64,000 bases of DNA from Takakia lepidozioides (Eukaryota; Streptophyta; Takakiopsida; Takakiales; Takakiaceae), in assembly GCA_030704615.1 (NCBI GenBank), contig CM060731.1, forward strand, positions 25,236,001-25,300,000, given 5' to 3'. This document shows positions 35,100-47,324 of this stretch, in pieces (positions within the stretch are counted from its first letter, which is position 1; each line of letters begins with the position of its first letter). The translations under genes were made by a program, and so were the position numbers. The notes beneath the pieces are model-generated. The model saw only the letters and a program-made list of their open reading frames with translations. It did no database searches and was not told the DNA's origin.

Positions 35100-38000
35100 G
35101 GATCTGGCGCAAGGATAACTCCTCCCAGGGCCCATTATTAATTTTGGGCCCTGGATTGACACTTGGGCAAAATCAAGTGTCAATACGAAACAATTAGTTA
35201 TTCTTAGCTAGTTTTACACTAGCTACATTAAATTAGATATTTTCTACTAACTAGTAAGTTAACTTGACAATCCAATGGAATCCAGCCTATCCCCCCTTTG
35301 TTCTACCACTACTGGGTCGAGTACATAACTTGCATATTTGTTGGTCTGATAGCATATACTAACCAGGTTCACTCGTGGGAAGAAAAGGTCGAACCAAGAA
35401 AGCAAGTGCTCCCTAAAAGTGCTAGGCAAAGTTGGGCCTGCAGCATGAGGACCAACAAATTTACATGGGTTCCCAACCAAGGAGTCGTTACTTGACTGTG
35501 TTGTCTTTGAAAATATCTCTAAATTGCTTAGTGTCCAAATAGTGTCATCATAGATACCCCCACTCACCCACTTTCAACTTTCAACTCGACCTGTTCCTGC
35601 TGTCAAAGTATTGTTCATTCTTGTATTTGTCTTCGGTGGGAGCAATTCATTCCAAAGACCATCTAATTATTCTTTCCGCTGTGTTCCAGAGAGTATATGA
35701 TTGAGCTAGATAGCAATCATCATTAGGGGTGCCCCTAGAGATTCCAGCCCTCAAAATTGGATCTACTATGTCTGTGTATTCTATCAACATGAACAGTAGG
35801 AAACATGCCCAACCCAATTCTAATTGTCTCCATCATTCGTGTTCCCCAAATGGGCTTAGGATCATCACCATAGTCCTCATCAGTAGAAAATTCAGGAATG
35901 TCAATGTATCCATCAAGTGTCTTAGTATTTTTGAGCACAAATCCCCTCTACCATTGAAGACCAACTTTGCCTTTTTGTAACTTGTGCCATCCCCAAACAA
36001 AGTGCCAATAGGCAGCCCAAACAAATCGCACGACCCAATGTCAAGTGTCCTCAAACCAAGTAATGAATCAAAATCAGTCTCCACCATTTTCTATTATGAA
36101 GGCACATGAATTCAATCTCCCCATAACACACAAGCACAACAAGCTTGATCAGACATGATTCAGACCTATCAACAGATGTACTGGCTACGTTTACTTTCTT
36201 TGACATATGAGACCCCAAGGTTAAGAAAATTCAAAGAATGATGACAAAAAAATTAGGAGTCCTCCACAACAATACATTTTCCCTTTTCAGGATTGGATGG
36301 CGGACTCGCTGCTTGGCTGTGGCGGCGGCGCACTGGGAGCATGGCGAGGCACAGCCCCCGTGGTTCTCAACACAAGGAGGATTCCTATCCGGGCCTATCT
36401 CTCTTAACTGCAAGCTGGTGCTAAGAGTGGATGTCAAGGCACTAGTACCTTCAAGTGCAAGAGGGTACTTGTCACTCAAACATCTAGGCTCAGAATGAAT
36501 CAGGCCAATTGGGGGATGTTTCAAGGTCAAGTTCTGGCCATGGAACATTGTTGATTCCATCAATAGTGGGGCGGACCGTAGCAAGGTATCAATCAAAGGT
36601 AGGTGCACTAGGGGGCTGAAGTCTGCTAGTTTCCTTTGGTCATGACTCTACATCATTTGCATTTTGGTTTAAGGGAAGTTGTGATAAGTGTTATAAGCAC
36701 CTCTGTTTGGCCACTCGTATGACCATCCTCTTTAGATGAGTCCACTGTCCAAACATAGTGTAGATAATCTGAGTAAACAATTGTATGCAAGAGGCGATTT
36801 CAAAGATCATTGAACCCTGAGCTAGACCGGTCAACTGTACATAATCATATAACTTGTGTTAAGCCCAATATTCTAAGGACTATATACGCATTGTCTTGTA
36901 GTTTTTAAATCAATGAATCACTTATTAATTTATAAATAATTATTGACTTTCCATTTCACTAAGATTCAACTGAAATATTAGAGCATCAATTTCGTAGTTG
37001 TATTTCCTACAATTTCATAAGTTTTTGCATATTCTAGTCAAGTTATAGTCAAATATTTCGCTGTTATTTTTTAAATTATCATGGATTTTTAATTATATTA
37101 TTCCCAATTAGACTTACTCATAAAAAATATATAGTATCATATCTCACTACTACACTAAAATATATAACTAGTACCTAGCAACTTGTTTATCTTGTCAACA
37201 ATTCTTAACTATTTAGTGATAAAAACAGTGAAAAGTATCATTAGTGCAAATAATAGTGAAACTTCACTGGTTGGGGAAGCAGTGGTGTGTTGTAGTGAAT
37301 GACATCATGAGTACGTTTTTTTGGGACTACGTCATAAGTTTTTAGGAATACATCAAATATCTTTGTGTGCTCGTGTGAGCATACATACATGTTACCCAAT
37401 TTACCTAATCTATGCATGCAACATCATTGCACCATTTCTTTTCCTCCAAAATGAGCAATAAAAACTCACACGAGCTTTTTGACAATTTGATTGAATAGTT
37501 GCAAATCACGTTAGAATGCTAAAAAAAAACTCATCTAGAAAGAGAGGCCTCCAACCAAAGCCTACATAGCTAAAAATCAAGTCATATTTCGTAGCTACTG
37601 TCATTTTCAAGGATGGGCCTTGTCATCAAACACCAAAACATAGACGCATATATTGCACTTCGGGGTAGCCTAGAGAAAGAAGTGGTATCTAAGTTAATAT
37701 GCTTGGTAGAGTGATAAAGGCCTAGGGTAGAAGCACCGTTCATGGAGCATGTACCCATAGTGGCGCTCCAAAGTACACCCATGGTGCAAGAAAGTATGCC
37801 CATTTTTTGAACATGTCAAGGTGGAGTGCGCCATGATAGGCCATCAAGCTTAAGGAATGAACTACAATTATAGGTAGATGTCCTCTAATGAAAATAGCTC
37901 CAACTACAAATAGATGGGTCACATTAAGCACTTTCCAATGGTATTTTGGGTTTTTTTTTCCATGATCATCTCAAGTAGAAAAGATATTAATGAGACATGA

Positions 38001-38960
38001 ATGAGTCATGATAGGAACAAGATGCGCCACAGGCTGACATTGACATCCTCTACTTCTATCCACTTTTAATAGCAGATAAAGTCATAATATCATTTAATTT
38101 TCAACTAAGAAAAGTTGTCTTATCTTAAGAGCTTTTTGTTAAGATATTACATGATCTCATAGGTTAAAAGCAAAAAAAGTTATTACATTTACCCAACTTG
38201 GTGCACCATGAAGAGTTCTTCTACCCTAAGTGATAAAAGATGTATTGGAACGAATTGTGGTAAGACAGATCTTTTCATAGTTGCGTAAAATGACGTGAAG
38301 TGGCACTAATACCTCAACGGTACGTCTGAAGTCACGTCTTGACGTGCGTTATATAACCTCAAAAATTAACTTTATACCATGTAATTTTTTTAATTTTTTT
38401 AATTTTTTTAATTTTAACTTATATATTGCATAGTTAACCTTGATAACACGTAAAGCCGCTTGGTCAGCTCTGATAATCCCAATTTATTTTATAAATAACT
38501 TAATAAATTTGGGACCACCAGCTCTAGCACTCCTGTTTTCGTAAGAATATATTATTAAAATCTGGGACAGTTTATTGTGGCGATCCCAATTTATATTTTA
38601 AATTTCTGATAAATCTAGAACCGCCAATATTCTAGTTTTTTGTTTAATTTTTTAATAAATCTAGGACCGTAATTTTTATGGCTATGGATGTACTTTTTAT
38701 TTTTAAAATAAAACTGAGCCAGCCATCTTGAGCGATTTTTTTTTTAAAATTTTAATTTTGATTTATTTTGGGTAAAATCAGACTGCCAGCTTTGGTGATT
38801 TTAATTTTAATGTTTTGGATAAAATTGAAAACCCCAGCTCTAGATCCAGCGCTAGCAGTCCCCAAATGTAGTAAAATTCTTAAGTAATCAGTTTTAAATA
38901 TATAAGTTGGCTTACATGTTTTTCTTGTTTGTCATTTTTTCGCTGTTTTTTGAGGTCACG
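35100..38960. other. AT-rich intergenic region, no gene recognised
   Basis: It contains AT-rich runs (notably 36900-37500 and 38280-38900) and scattered open frames. A minus-strand pair at 35735-36087 would join by a frameshift into an acidic unknown protein without a recognised domain. I see no TIR-bounded element that I can defend. Confidence 0.4.
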
Positions 38961-38969
38961 TTGTTGTCG

Positions 38970-38995
38970 TTTTTTTTTTTTTTTTTTTTTTTTTT
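38970..38995 (+). repeat. Poly-T tract, 26 bases
   Basis: An uninterrupted T run, possibly the A-tail of a minus-strand retroelement insertion. No body could be matched. Confidence 0.8.
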
Positions 38996-39075
38996 CCATA
39001 TCTTAGCCTTAGTGGCATTTATTTTCATCCCCTATTTTTATTTATTTTTAGGTAACAGAGGGGAGATGCCCTGTA

Positions 39076-39744
39076 TACCGTCCCTGGACAATCGTTTAGG
39101 CATTTATGCGCCTAATAATAAAATCAATCAATCAGAAAATTAGGCATGTTTTGAAAACAATTTCTCAAATTAGGCATCTTCATGCTGAAATTTTTGGGAA
39201 TTAGGCACATGAGAAGACAAAACATTTATTTTCTTAAGAATAAAATTACACCCAATGCCCATGGGCCCTTCCAGGCTCAAGCTACATTTCATTTCCTTTG
39301 AAACCCTAAAAATGCCCCTCTTTGTTGTACGCGGTGCTCCAAGGCTCAAGCTGGTAGAGACAAACTCTCCCTTCGCTCTCACACTTTCGGTGAGTTCAAT
39401 ATTGATAGTCCACACTAGTGTAGGCACGTTGGTTTCAGGGCTTTGGTACATATTGGTATGTTGGTGCATGGTGAAACCTCTTACATAATGGTACTCTTGA
39501 ATTGTGGTAGGCTAGTTATTTCCGCACACATATATTTGTATTGATTTTTGTTCAAAGAAATTTTGATCTTATTACAAACAACATGAGAAGAGGCTCGCAA
39601 GCTTCTTGGTGGAATTTTTGGGCATTAGGCACTTTGGTCCCATAATTTCCCAATAATTAGGCCAAAATCTGAAAAATTCACAGAATTGATTAGGCACTTT
39701 CATTTTGAATTAATTATCGCCTAAACGGTTGTCCAGGGACGGTA
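39076..39744. mobile_element. MITE-like element with 24-bp TIRs
   Basis: TA followed by CCGTCCCTGGACAAYCGTTT and AGGC (39076-39101) is mirrored at 39719-39744 with one mismatch. The inner sequence also holds several TTAGGCA words in both orientations. TA at both outer edges fits a TA target duplication, so a Tc1/mariner relative is likely. The 0.67-kb interior has no transposase. Confidence 0.8.
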
Positions 39745-40930
39745 GCACATGAAGGCTGTTATTATGAATGCCCTTTCTAGTGCTTGCTTTTATGACGGTG
39801 AGTGGCTTAATCTTCCACCTTGTATGTTTGATAATAAAGGTTAGTGAAAAATATATTTTTCGTTCTTAAAGGATGGATGCACTAGTGGAATCAGCAGTGT
39901 GATATCAAACGTGATAGAATATGAATTTGATGAAATGCATGGTGAGATTATGGATGGAAATTATAGTAGTTGGGGGGACGTTTATGATATGAAATGATAG
40001 CTACTTCTTACATCTGATGTAACCCCACTAGATCACGAGCCTCGTTAAAAAGATTGCTTGATACATCCATAGTCAATATGTGGGTACTCTATCGCAGGCA
40101 CATGGCTTCTTTGGGCAGAAATGCATTGACTCATGCCCACTTTGAATTATTGATTGTTGACGCTCTGAGAGGGACATGACAACACATGTGCACATGTATA
40201 TATTTGGTGGTACCTTCAAAAGAGCTAGCTATTCATATGGTTGAGCGTTCTCATTTAGATCGCAGATGTATTGTTTGCAGTCGGAGGTGTTGCACATTTA
40301 ATTGTGGATGTTGTGGCAATCGCTGCAACTGTTTTCAAAGAGTTCATCGTTGACATCGCTAGGTGTCATAGATGTCAATTTTGATAGTGGCTACTTGGAA
40401 CTCTTTACATTGGTGACAATCATTTTTGCTATTTTTGTTTATGGGTAATGTGTATTGTAGGGGATGACGGGAGCGTGGTGGGGTGATATGCTCAGATTTG
40501 TGGGTTTATGTGCGTGCATTGCAGGGGGCTGATTTTTGACATGATAGTTTGACATTCTACTTCGACTAGTAGTAATCACTAACATTTTAGGATCGCTACC
40601 AATAGCTAGAGGGAGGGGAAGAGGGGGCTATGGGATGGTAGTGGTACGGTGCAACGACGCTATCGCGTGAGCCTGGCGTGTGAGCGTACGCTCACACAAT
40701 GGTGATGTGGCCCGAGCCTACACTCACAACGCTGACGTTGCGCTGGTGCCGATGTGGCGTGAGCCCACCCAAGGTCGTGCCACGTCACCACAAAGATGGT
40801 GGGCCTATAACCGTGGAGCCTATAAGTGTGGGATTTCACCATCTGAAGGTGAGATGGGTTAAGGGTTTAGGGCGTCCGCAGAGGAGCAACAACACCTGAC
40901 ATGCTTCCAGTGGAGGTAGGGAGAGAGACA
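39745..40930. other. Gene-free stretch with palindrome
   Basis: No supported gene. TGAGCGTACGCTCA at 40681-40694 is a perfect palindrome within a region of GTGAGCC/GGCTCAC words that recur at 41580-41625. Confidence 0.4.
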
Positions 40931-40937
40931 TCCAATG

Positions 40938-41112
40938 GATAGCCCAGTGGTTAGGGCGTAACACTGCTTCATTAGTGGTTGTGGGTTCAAAACCACAGAA
41001 GTCTGTTGGATGTCATAGGGTGTCCACCTTTCCATCGGAAGTCAGTAGCCCTTGGGGGTTAAGTGACACCATAAGTTACCCTTGCTTCTGCAAGAGTCCA
41101 TATTTATTTTAA
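40938..41112 (+). repeat. tRNA-derived SINE, family B, plus-strand copy
   Basis: The A box is within GATAGCCCAGTGGTTAGG (40938 on) and the B box is GTGGGTTCAAAACC (40981-40994). The body GTGTCCACCTTTCCATCGGAAG is shared with the minus-strand copies in the LysM intron, and a T/A-rich end lies near 41110. Confidence 0.7.
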
Positions 41113-42135
41113 GGGAGAGATGTACTCCTAAGACGTTTGCAGGAGCCTTATGGCTATAGACCCTGTGTCCGATTTAAGTGGAACAAGAGCAAACAATCAC
41201 TATCTTTGTGAGGGGCTCACCCCAGTAGTGGGACTTACCTTGATATAAACAATTTGTTCGGGATTTCATGGTGTTTGTCTGGAGAACGTCTATCAATGAA
41301 AAGTGGATGTGAATTGGGGGGAAGGAACTTCGTTAGAACAAATTCATTCTCCTTCGTGTTCATTACGCAATAGGACATTGTACTATCTGAAATATCTTGT
41401 GCTCATGGACAAAAACCATCCACAAACCACCCGTGATTTCTCATCCGACCAAGATTTGGATGAGGGATGAGACTTCTTGGAAAATAAAGTTGGCAAATCT
41501 GGGGCGTGGTAGTCACCTACAGTTCCGCAGAAATAGGTGGCATCCGCGGAATTAGGTCATGCACATGGGAAACCTTGCTGACGTGGCGTGAGCCTGGCTA
41601 GGCTCACAGGCTCACGCGCAAGCATTCCCCGTAGTGGTGGGGATAAAAAGGGTCCGCTCGGCTGCGATGGGCAGTTCAAGTGGGTTCAATTCCCACTCGA
41701 GTTTGGGTTATGGTAGGGAGATGTGTAGGACTCATTGTAGAAAAAACATGTATCACTAAGTTTAGTACCTGGCTGAACTAGTATTGATATGTATGTATCA
41801 TGAACAAATTCAAGAACCCCTTGAATCGTTGTATATTTCCTTTGGCACCTTGGATGGAATTGATATGTTGGCACGAAAATGTGTGAGATCAAATCACAAA
41901 GACAATATGAAGACTTCAAGGGATGCATATCTTGACAGCAAATAAATGACTTAGAAAATTTGAGGGCGTTCCACATAGACTTGAAAGCACACAAATGACT
42001 TAGAACAAATTCAAGGGGCTTCAAGCATACACATATAGTATCCATGATCATTGGAGGGAGAGTTGAAGGTGCTAAAAATAGAGAGCGTGGGAACGACCAA
42101 TAGGGCGGCAAGGCAAGGTTACGATGACAATTCTA

Positions 42136-42258
42136 GTTTTGCGATAGATTTTTGACAATTGTCCATGCTGCGACAACCATGCATGCTTCCAGAAAATTCC
42201 ACTACCGCTTGAAGGTCTCTGCTTGCCGTTTGAAGCCCCTGTTGGAGCCCGCAGTAGA
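42136..42258 (+). other. Possible upstream exon of the Rep-like gene
   Basis: The plus strand is open through a Cys-containing stretch (DNCPCCDNHACFQK) and on to ARSRR, followed by a GTGAGT donor. An acceptor CAG lies just before the next block at 42288. Its link to the downstream ORF is inferred from position only. Confidence 0.3.
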
Positions 42259-42287
42259 AGAGGTGAGTAGAAGAGGAGAGGTTCAGG

Positions 42288-43110
42288 ATGGGCATGAAGG
42301 CAGATGCTAGGAGGAAGGCAATGGATCGATTTAGAGAGGGTAAGAATTTCATTCAAGAAATTGTTACTATTAGCGTGGGAGGAGTTTTGTGTTTCTTGTT
42401 GTGTTTGTTTAAGGACCTTACGAAAGTGCTCAATGACTTCAGACTTTTTCTTCATGCAAACGATCGTACATGTATGACAAAAATGGATGTCTTCCTGCGT
42501 CGATACTGTGAAGCCGGTATTTGTTCTTTGGAAAGAGGTGGGAGTCTTCTACATTTGCATTTGCAAATGGTATGCAAATTGTTTGTGAAAAGTCTGGTGA
42601 CACTCAATAAATTCATCAAAATTGAATTGGGGTGGGATAATCCAAAAATTGCTCCACCTGACAATTATGTCCATTGTAAACTCTTGAAACACACAGGCTT
42701 GCATACGTATACTGGAATGGTTGGGTACTGTTTGAAAGATAAAGATGAACCCGACTTTGAGTTTGTTCATAGCAATGTTACGAGTGATGAGATGAACCAG
42801 GGTATGGAGGAATATATCAAGTTTGGTGCTAGTGTTGCCAAGAATCGTGTGTGTTTGACACATCAAAACCTTGTACATCGAGCACATATGTGGTGTAAAT
42901 ACAAGATGCAGAGTGTTCTATCTTCCACGTTGCCAAAAGTTCTGTTTGATAAGATGAAATCTGGACAGTTTTATCCTATTGCGAACTGAGTGGTTTCTTT
43001 TCATAACAGGGGAATGGATTTAGAAAGATCAGCCTCTATATGGAAATGCATGGTTGCCTCTCATCAGTTACAAATGGTGGATGTGGCAAGGATCGTTTTT
43101 GATGTTTCAA
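42288..43110 (+). pseudogene. HUH/Rep-like endonuclease relic, 5' part
   Basis: From the ATG at 42288, residues 80-93 read SLERGGSLLHLHLQ and residues 143-151 read GMVGYCLKD. The HLH triad (89-91) and the YxxKD (147-151) are the order and style of metal-binding motif II and tyrosine motif III in rolling-circle Rep (HUH) nucleases. The roughly 55-residue spacing is compatible with a eukaryotic transposon Rep. A TGA at 42987 interrupts the frame, which then continues to 43110, where a transposon is inserted. The same frame resumes at 58212. A GT...AAG stretch near 42377-42413 may be an intron. Candidates are a Replitron-type element or an old Rep-carrying insertion. No helicase domain was seen. 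Confidence 0.5.
43105..43110 (+). repeat. Target duplication of the small TIR element, left
   Basis: TTTCAA directly precedes the TIR that starts at 43111. The same TTTCAA directly follows the opposite TIR at 58206-58211. Confidence 0.8.
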
Positions 43111-43311
43111 CCAGTGTTGGACCAGTATCATCAACATTTCATACCAGCCAGGGTATGGTATTGTTGGTGAAGAGGCCTCCTTCATACCTGGCAGGTAATG
43201 GTATCAAGGTAGGTATTAAGTTTTTAATGTACTAGTTTGGTATGTATATTGTTTTTGGCCTGGTATGGTATGGTATCAATATTTCAAATTTCAAATCTTA
43301 TACTAGGGGTA

Positions 43312-43320
43312 TATCAATAA
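43312..43320 (+). repeat. 9-bp target duplication of element 2, left
   Basis: TATCAATAA directly before the left TIR. The identical nonamer follows the right TIR at 57616-57624. Nine bases is the standard Mutator duplication length. Confidence 0.95.
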
Positions 43321-43900
43321 GCCTCTCATTTTACAATAATTGGGACGTTATAGCGTACGCGCGAGCTGACTGGTGGGCCCCGCGCACGGACGCCCGGCTC
43401 CCCCCACCCGCCGCTGCGCGCGGTCGCCCACCTGCTGCCGCGGCCCCACCAGCCGCGCCCGCGGCAGCCCTGCCCGTGCTCCGCCGCGCCCCCAGTCTGG
43501 CACGGCCAGTCCGCCCGCCAGTCCGCTGCCCGTGAGTCTAGTTCCCCTCAGTCCGCCAAACCGCCAGTCTGTTGTGCACGCCAGTCCGCTGCCAGTCCCC
43601 GCAAGTCCACCCAACAGTCCGCTGTGCCCGTCTGCTGCCCCCCAGTCTGCCAGTCTGCCAGTCCGTGCCGGCCGAAGGATCTGGATCGTCCATTCTGCGA
43701 AACCCATCCGCGCCATCCATGCCAGTCCGCTGTGCCAGTCCCGACTAGTCCACCCAACAGTCTGCCCGCCAGTCCACCGCCCATGAGTCTGCTTTCCTCC
43801 AGTCCACTGATGATGCCGCATCTGGACCGTCCGTTCGCAAATGCCATCTGAGCCCTCCATTTTTAGGGCATGAATTCTAAGCCGCCTACCACTTGCCAGC
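43321..43900 (+). repeat. Left terminal inverted repeat of element 2
   Basis: Matches the reverse complement of the right TIR from the outer base inward to about 43900. About 150 bp (near 43712-43860) of CAGTCCGC-rich sequence has no counterpart in the right TIR and looks like an internal duplication, since both copies end at a CCATxTTTAGGGCATG block. It is GC-rich outside and full of AGTCYGC words inside. Confidence 0.9.
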
Positions 43901-44008
43901 AGCCGCGAACGTGCGCACTGATGCTCCTTGCACGTTGTCCATCATGTCCAGTGTACTGCGGCGCGTTTCTTGCAGGTTCTGAAGCGCGTCCTCTGTACTA
44001 TACAGGGC

Positions 44009-47000
44009 ATGGACGTGGAAGTAGAAGGTGATGATATACTAAAAACGAGATGCTGGATTATACGGCCTCTTCGACAAAGTTTGCAAACACCCAAACCAGG
44101 ACCCTTCAACATGAATGACCTCCAATGGAAGAGAGACACGCAATATGGTTATATGGGTGCCAGACAGAATGTTCTGAAGGCCTGCATACCATAGGATAGA
44201 GTTGATGACTTTCTCCTTGGAGAGGAGAGTTTGGTGGACTACCCCACTCAGTTTTGGGTGAATGTCCATACTAAAGTGCAACCCGGCATGCTAAAAGAGC
44301 CGAGAGCCAGCAGTTCTCTGAATAGTATCATGTGTGCTCCATCCTCATCGTCCTTTTGTAGTCTGATTGCATGTCTGTTGCCATTTTTTGTACCCACATT
44401 TTGTGATTTCATGCTTCCAGAAGTCGATGGATATCCATTGTGATTTTTATGTCCAGATATCAATGCTGCTACGGTCCAGATGACAAGTGCACCAACAATG
44501 CGATAGTGGAGGATCCCAAACTGAAACGTGGAGGACCTCTTGTGGGTGCTGGAACATCTCACATTCATAAATGCCCAAGGAGAAAGAAGTTGGAATATGG
44601 AGAGTCTTACAAGCGTGGTTGCCAGTGCTGTTTCAAGGTCCAGCAATGCTATCTCGCCCCCGATATTTGTGTCTTCACATACTACAACAATATGGAGCAT
44701 ACAGACGCGAAATGGAACGCCTGTCATGGGAAGTCCGTTGAGTTCAGGAACACTCGCCACGCCTATGTACCACACATTAGCGAGAAATTGAAAGCATGGG
44801 TCATGGAGTGTCTGTGCTGAGGCCTGTCAGTCGCCCAAATCATGATGGAACATAAAGAGCACGTCATGAACAACACCGGGTTGGGGGATGCATGGACATG
44901 GGACGATTTTTTGCTGGAGCAGGATGTGCGCAACCTGGCCGAGAAATGGGCGTAGCAAACGTTCAAAAAACATGCCAACGATGCGGAGAGTGTCCGCATG
45001 TGGAAAGACCAGAACCCGAAATCGGTCTTCTTCTATCAAGAGGAGAAATTGGCGCCAACATTCAAGCACTACGATGGCGACTTAACATTCACAATCGGCA
45101 TACAGACTGAGTGGCAGAAGAAGCGAATGCTTCAATTAGGCCATGCCTGTATCGTTGCATGCGATGCAACCTTTGGGACAAATCACCACAAGGTACTTTT
45201 CATCCCTTTCAGACATTCTGCATTTGAACAGTTCCCATTGTACACGTTGATGGTCTTCGACGAGTGGCTTAACGGTATACCAATTGCGTACATCATATGC
45301 GCCCGTGAGCAGATAACAGACCTGGTGCCGTGGATGGCAGCCTTGCGAGACTCTCTCCTCGCAGAAATGCCGGACTGGCGACCCAATGCCTTCATTGTGG
45401 ACGATGCCGATGCCAAAATAAACGCCATTACGTAAGTTTCACGTACCCTCCTGTACACTCGCGTGCAAGTCCGTCGTCTACGTCCATTGTTTGTCTCTTC
45501 GGCAAGTCCCCTGCCATACAACGTCTGCTCCGACCTCAGTCTGGTCCAGCAAGTCCGCTGGCAGGCAGGTCCGCTGCAAGACTCACGTGCGCGAGTCTGC
45601 TGCGACCTCAGTCTGGTCGAGCAAGTCCGCTCACAGGCGAGTCCGCCGGAGGGGACTGTTCGCAAGCAGTCCGCTGCAAGACACACGTGCAAGAGTCTGC
45701 TGCGACCTCAGTCTCGTCGAGCAAGTCCGCTCGCAGGCGAGTCCGCCGGAGGGGACTATTCGCAAGCAGTCCGCTGCAAGACATGTGCGCAAGTCTGCTG
45801 CGACCTCAGTCTGGTCGAGCAAGTCCGCTCGCAGGCGAGTCCGGTGTCGTGAGGGCAACACTCATGGTAGGTCAGAGTGGGCGAGTCTTCTGCCTGAATC
45901 CGTTTGGAACAGACAGGCAGACCAGTCAACTAGACAGTCTACTGGGTTAGTGCCCAAGTCCATCGGCGAAGTCCTCTTTGAAGTCTCTCATGTGGGCATG
46001 TGTACTTTGCATGGCTGTTTTTCGAGGAGTGCTCATTTTCATGTGCCTTTGGCATGTCCGGCGGGCTTGGGTGAAGCAATCATGCGCGAAAACCAAAGAT
46101 CCTATCATTGCCGCAAATTTGCTGAAAGATATGGGAGACCTCATGTACTATAGAGGTGGACCAATCAATCCCAAAGAAGGTCTTGCATGGGTAGCAACAA
46201 CACTCCGACACATGAGAAAGAAATATCCGAATGGGCATGAATTTCTGGACTACATCGATAAGGAATGGCGTCCTAAAATAGCAATGTGGTGTACAACAGC
46301 TCGCCATGTTCCGCATGCCAGTCAAGACACCAATGCTAGCATTGAGGCATACCATGGAAACTTGAAGGCAAGACTGAGGATGGGGAAAGCCAAAATGACT
46401 GGGCGTAGAGTGGATTGGCTCATATGGGAACTCACAGGCCGTGTGCTAACATACTACTGGTATGCAATTCACCTGAAGATGCACGGATTCATAAGGAATG
46501 ACAAACAGGAGAAGTACATGTCCAGTTCTGTGCTTGCGGCACGCGATATCCCAGCTTGCAATGTCAATCTTCCATTCCATCCTGGGCAACCAGCCTATGT
46601 TCTAAGCACCAATCACCCAAACACAATTTACATTGTTTACAACCCCGGATGCGAATGGGCTTCTTGCACTTGCCCATGGGCAATGAAGGGCAATTTGTGC
46701 AAGCATCAAGTCCGAGTCCTGAAGTTGCTTCATCCACACGTGCAGGATGGACTCATAGTGCGCGCTTGTGGCACGGCGCTGGGAACCATTCATGGAGGAT
46801 TGCATAATGTGTTTAGGATTCATGCAAGTATCGGCGACGAAGAGGGTTTGGGAAATGCAACAGAGGGCCCTTCCACAGATGACTTCCCCTATGATGCGGA
46901 GCCTGTCCTCGTACCATCCTCCATAGATGAAGAATTTGCAGACATACTTCGCATTGTTGGGGACGACAAATACCTGCAGAAACATGTTTTGTCTTTTCAT

Positions 47001-47261
47001 CGTATCTGTAGGGGGCAACTTGTTGATATTCTCGCCAAGAGTGCTGCAGTAATGCTGCACCTTGCGGCATCAAAGAGCTTCCATCCTGTAAATGACAACA
47101 ACAATATGTCGCTGAAAAGGAAACGAGATTTCGTTGAGGCATGGAAAACGCGACCCAGGGTCTTACGCAAAACAGGGAAGAGGGTTGGTGCCCCAACACC
47201 TGCAGCACACATATACTCCACAATCCGGAGAGTCGCAAACCGTATACCAGATTTAAAGTAG
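44009..47261 (+). pseudogene. MULE transposase (DDE plus SWIM type) of element 2
   Basis: The ATG at 44009 opens an exon to about 44310. The gene resumes near 44457 with a Cys-rich N-terminal region and leads into the DDE core: DATFGTN (first Asp at 45163), VDDAD (Asp at 45400), MCLWHVRRAW near 46041-46070, and DTNASIEAYHG (Glu at 46344). A complete SWIM finger follows, CTC at 46665 and CKH at 46698. An intron sits at 45193-45230, at the same place as in element 1. A longer one starts at 45432 (GTAAGT) and holds a 100-bp minisatellite. Its acceptor is unclear. TAG at 44192 and 44953 and TGA at 44818 break the frame. The 427-codon block from 45978 is otherwise intact. It would have catalysed excision and insertion of elements with this TIR. 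Confidence 0.85.
45530..45850 (+). repeat. 100-bp minisatellite in the transposase intron
   Basis: Units with GTCTGCTGCGACCTCAGTCT, then CAAGTCCGCTCGCAGGCGAG and GGAGGGGACT, recur with steps of about 100 and 98 bp, with AGTCCGC/AGTCTGC words inside each unit. All frames are open through it, which gives false long ORFs on both strands. Confidence 0.85.
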
Positions 47262-47324
47262 AGTAGGAAATGTAAGAAATGGTACAGTATCATTCTCCCC
47301 ATGAAATAAAATTTCAGCGGTACG

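Noticed and set aside
35735-36087. Two minus-strand frames that might join into one protein
   Set aside because: Needs a frameshift and matches no family that I know. Too weak to call a gene.
37145-37297. CACTACTACAC...GTGTTGTAGTG pair, possible 150-bp CACTA-type MITE
   Set aside because: Only about ten bases pair with mismatches, and the 3-bp flanks (TCT, AAT) differ.
41650-41700. tRNA-like GTGGGTTCAATTCCCACTC stem-loop
   Set aside because: Only a T-arm-like hairpin is present. There is no A box at the right distance and no acceptor stem, so I did not call a tRNA or SINE.
43240-43860. Alanine/proline-rich and Gly/Trp-rich ORFs on both strands
   Set aside because: They fall in the GC-rich, repeat-filled TIR of element 2, are open in all frames and recur at 57.2-57.6 kb.
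45460-45950. Long overlapping ORFs on both strands
   Set aside because: A product of the 100-bp minisatellite inside the transposase intron.
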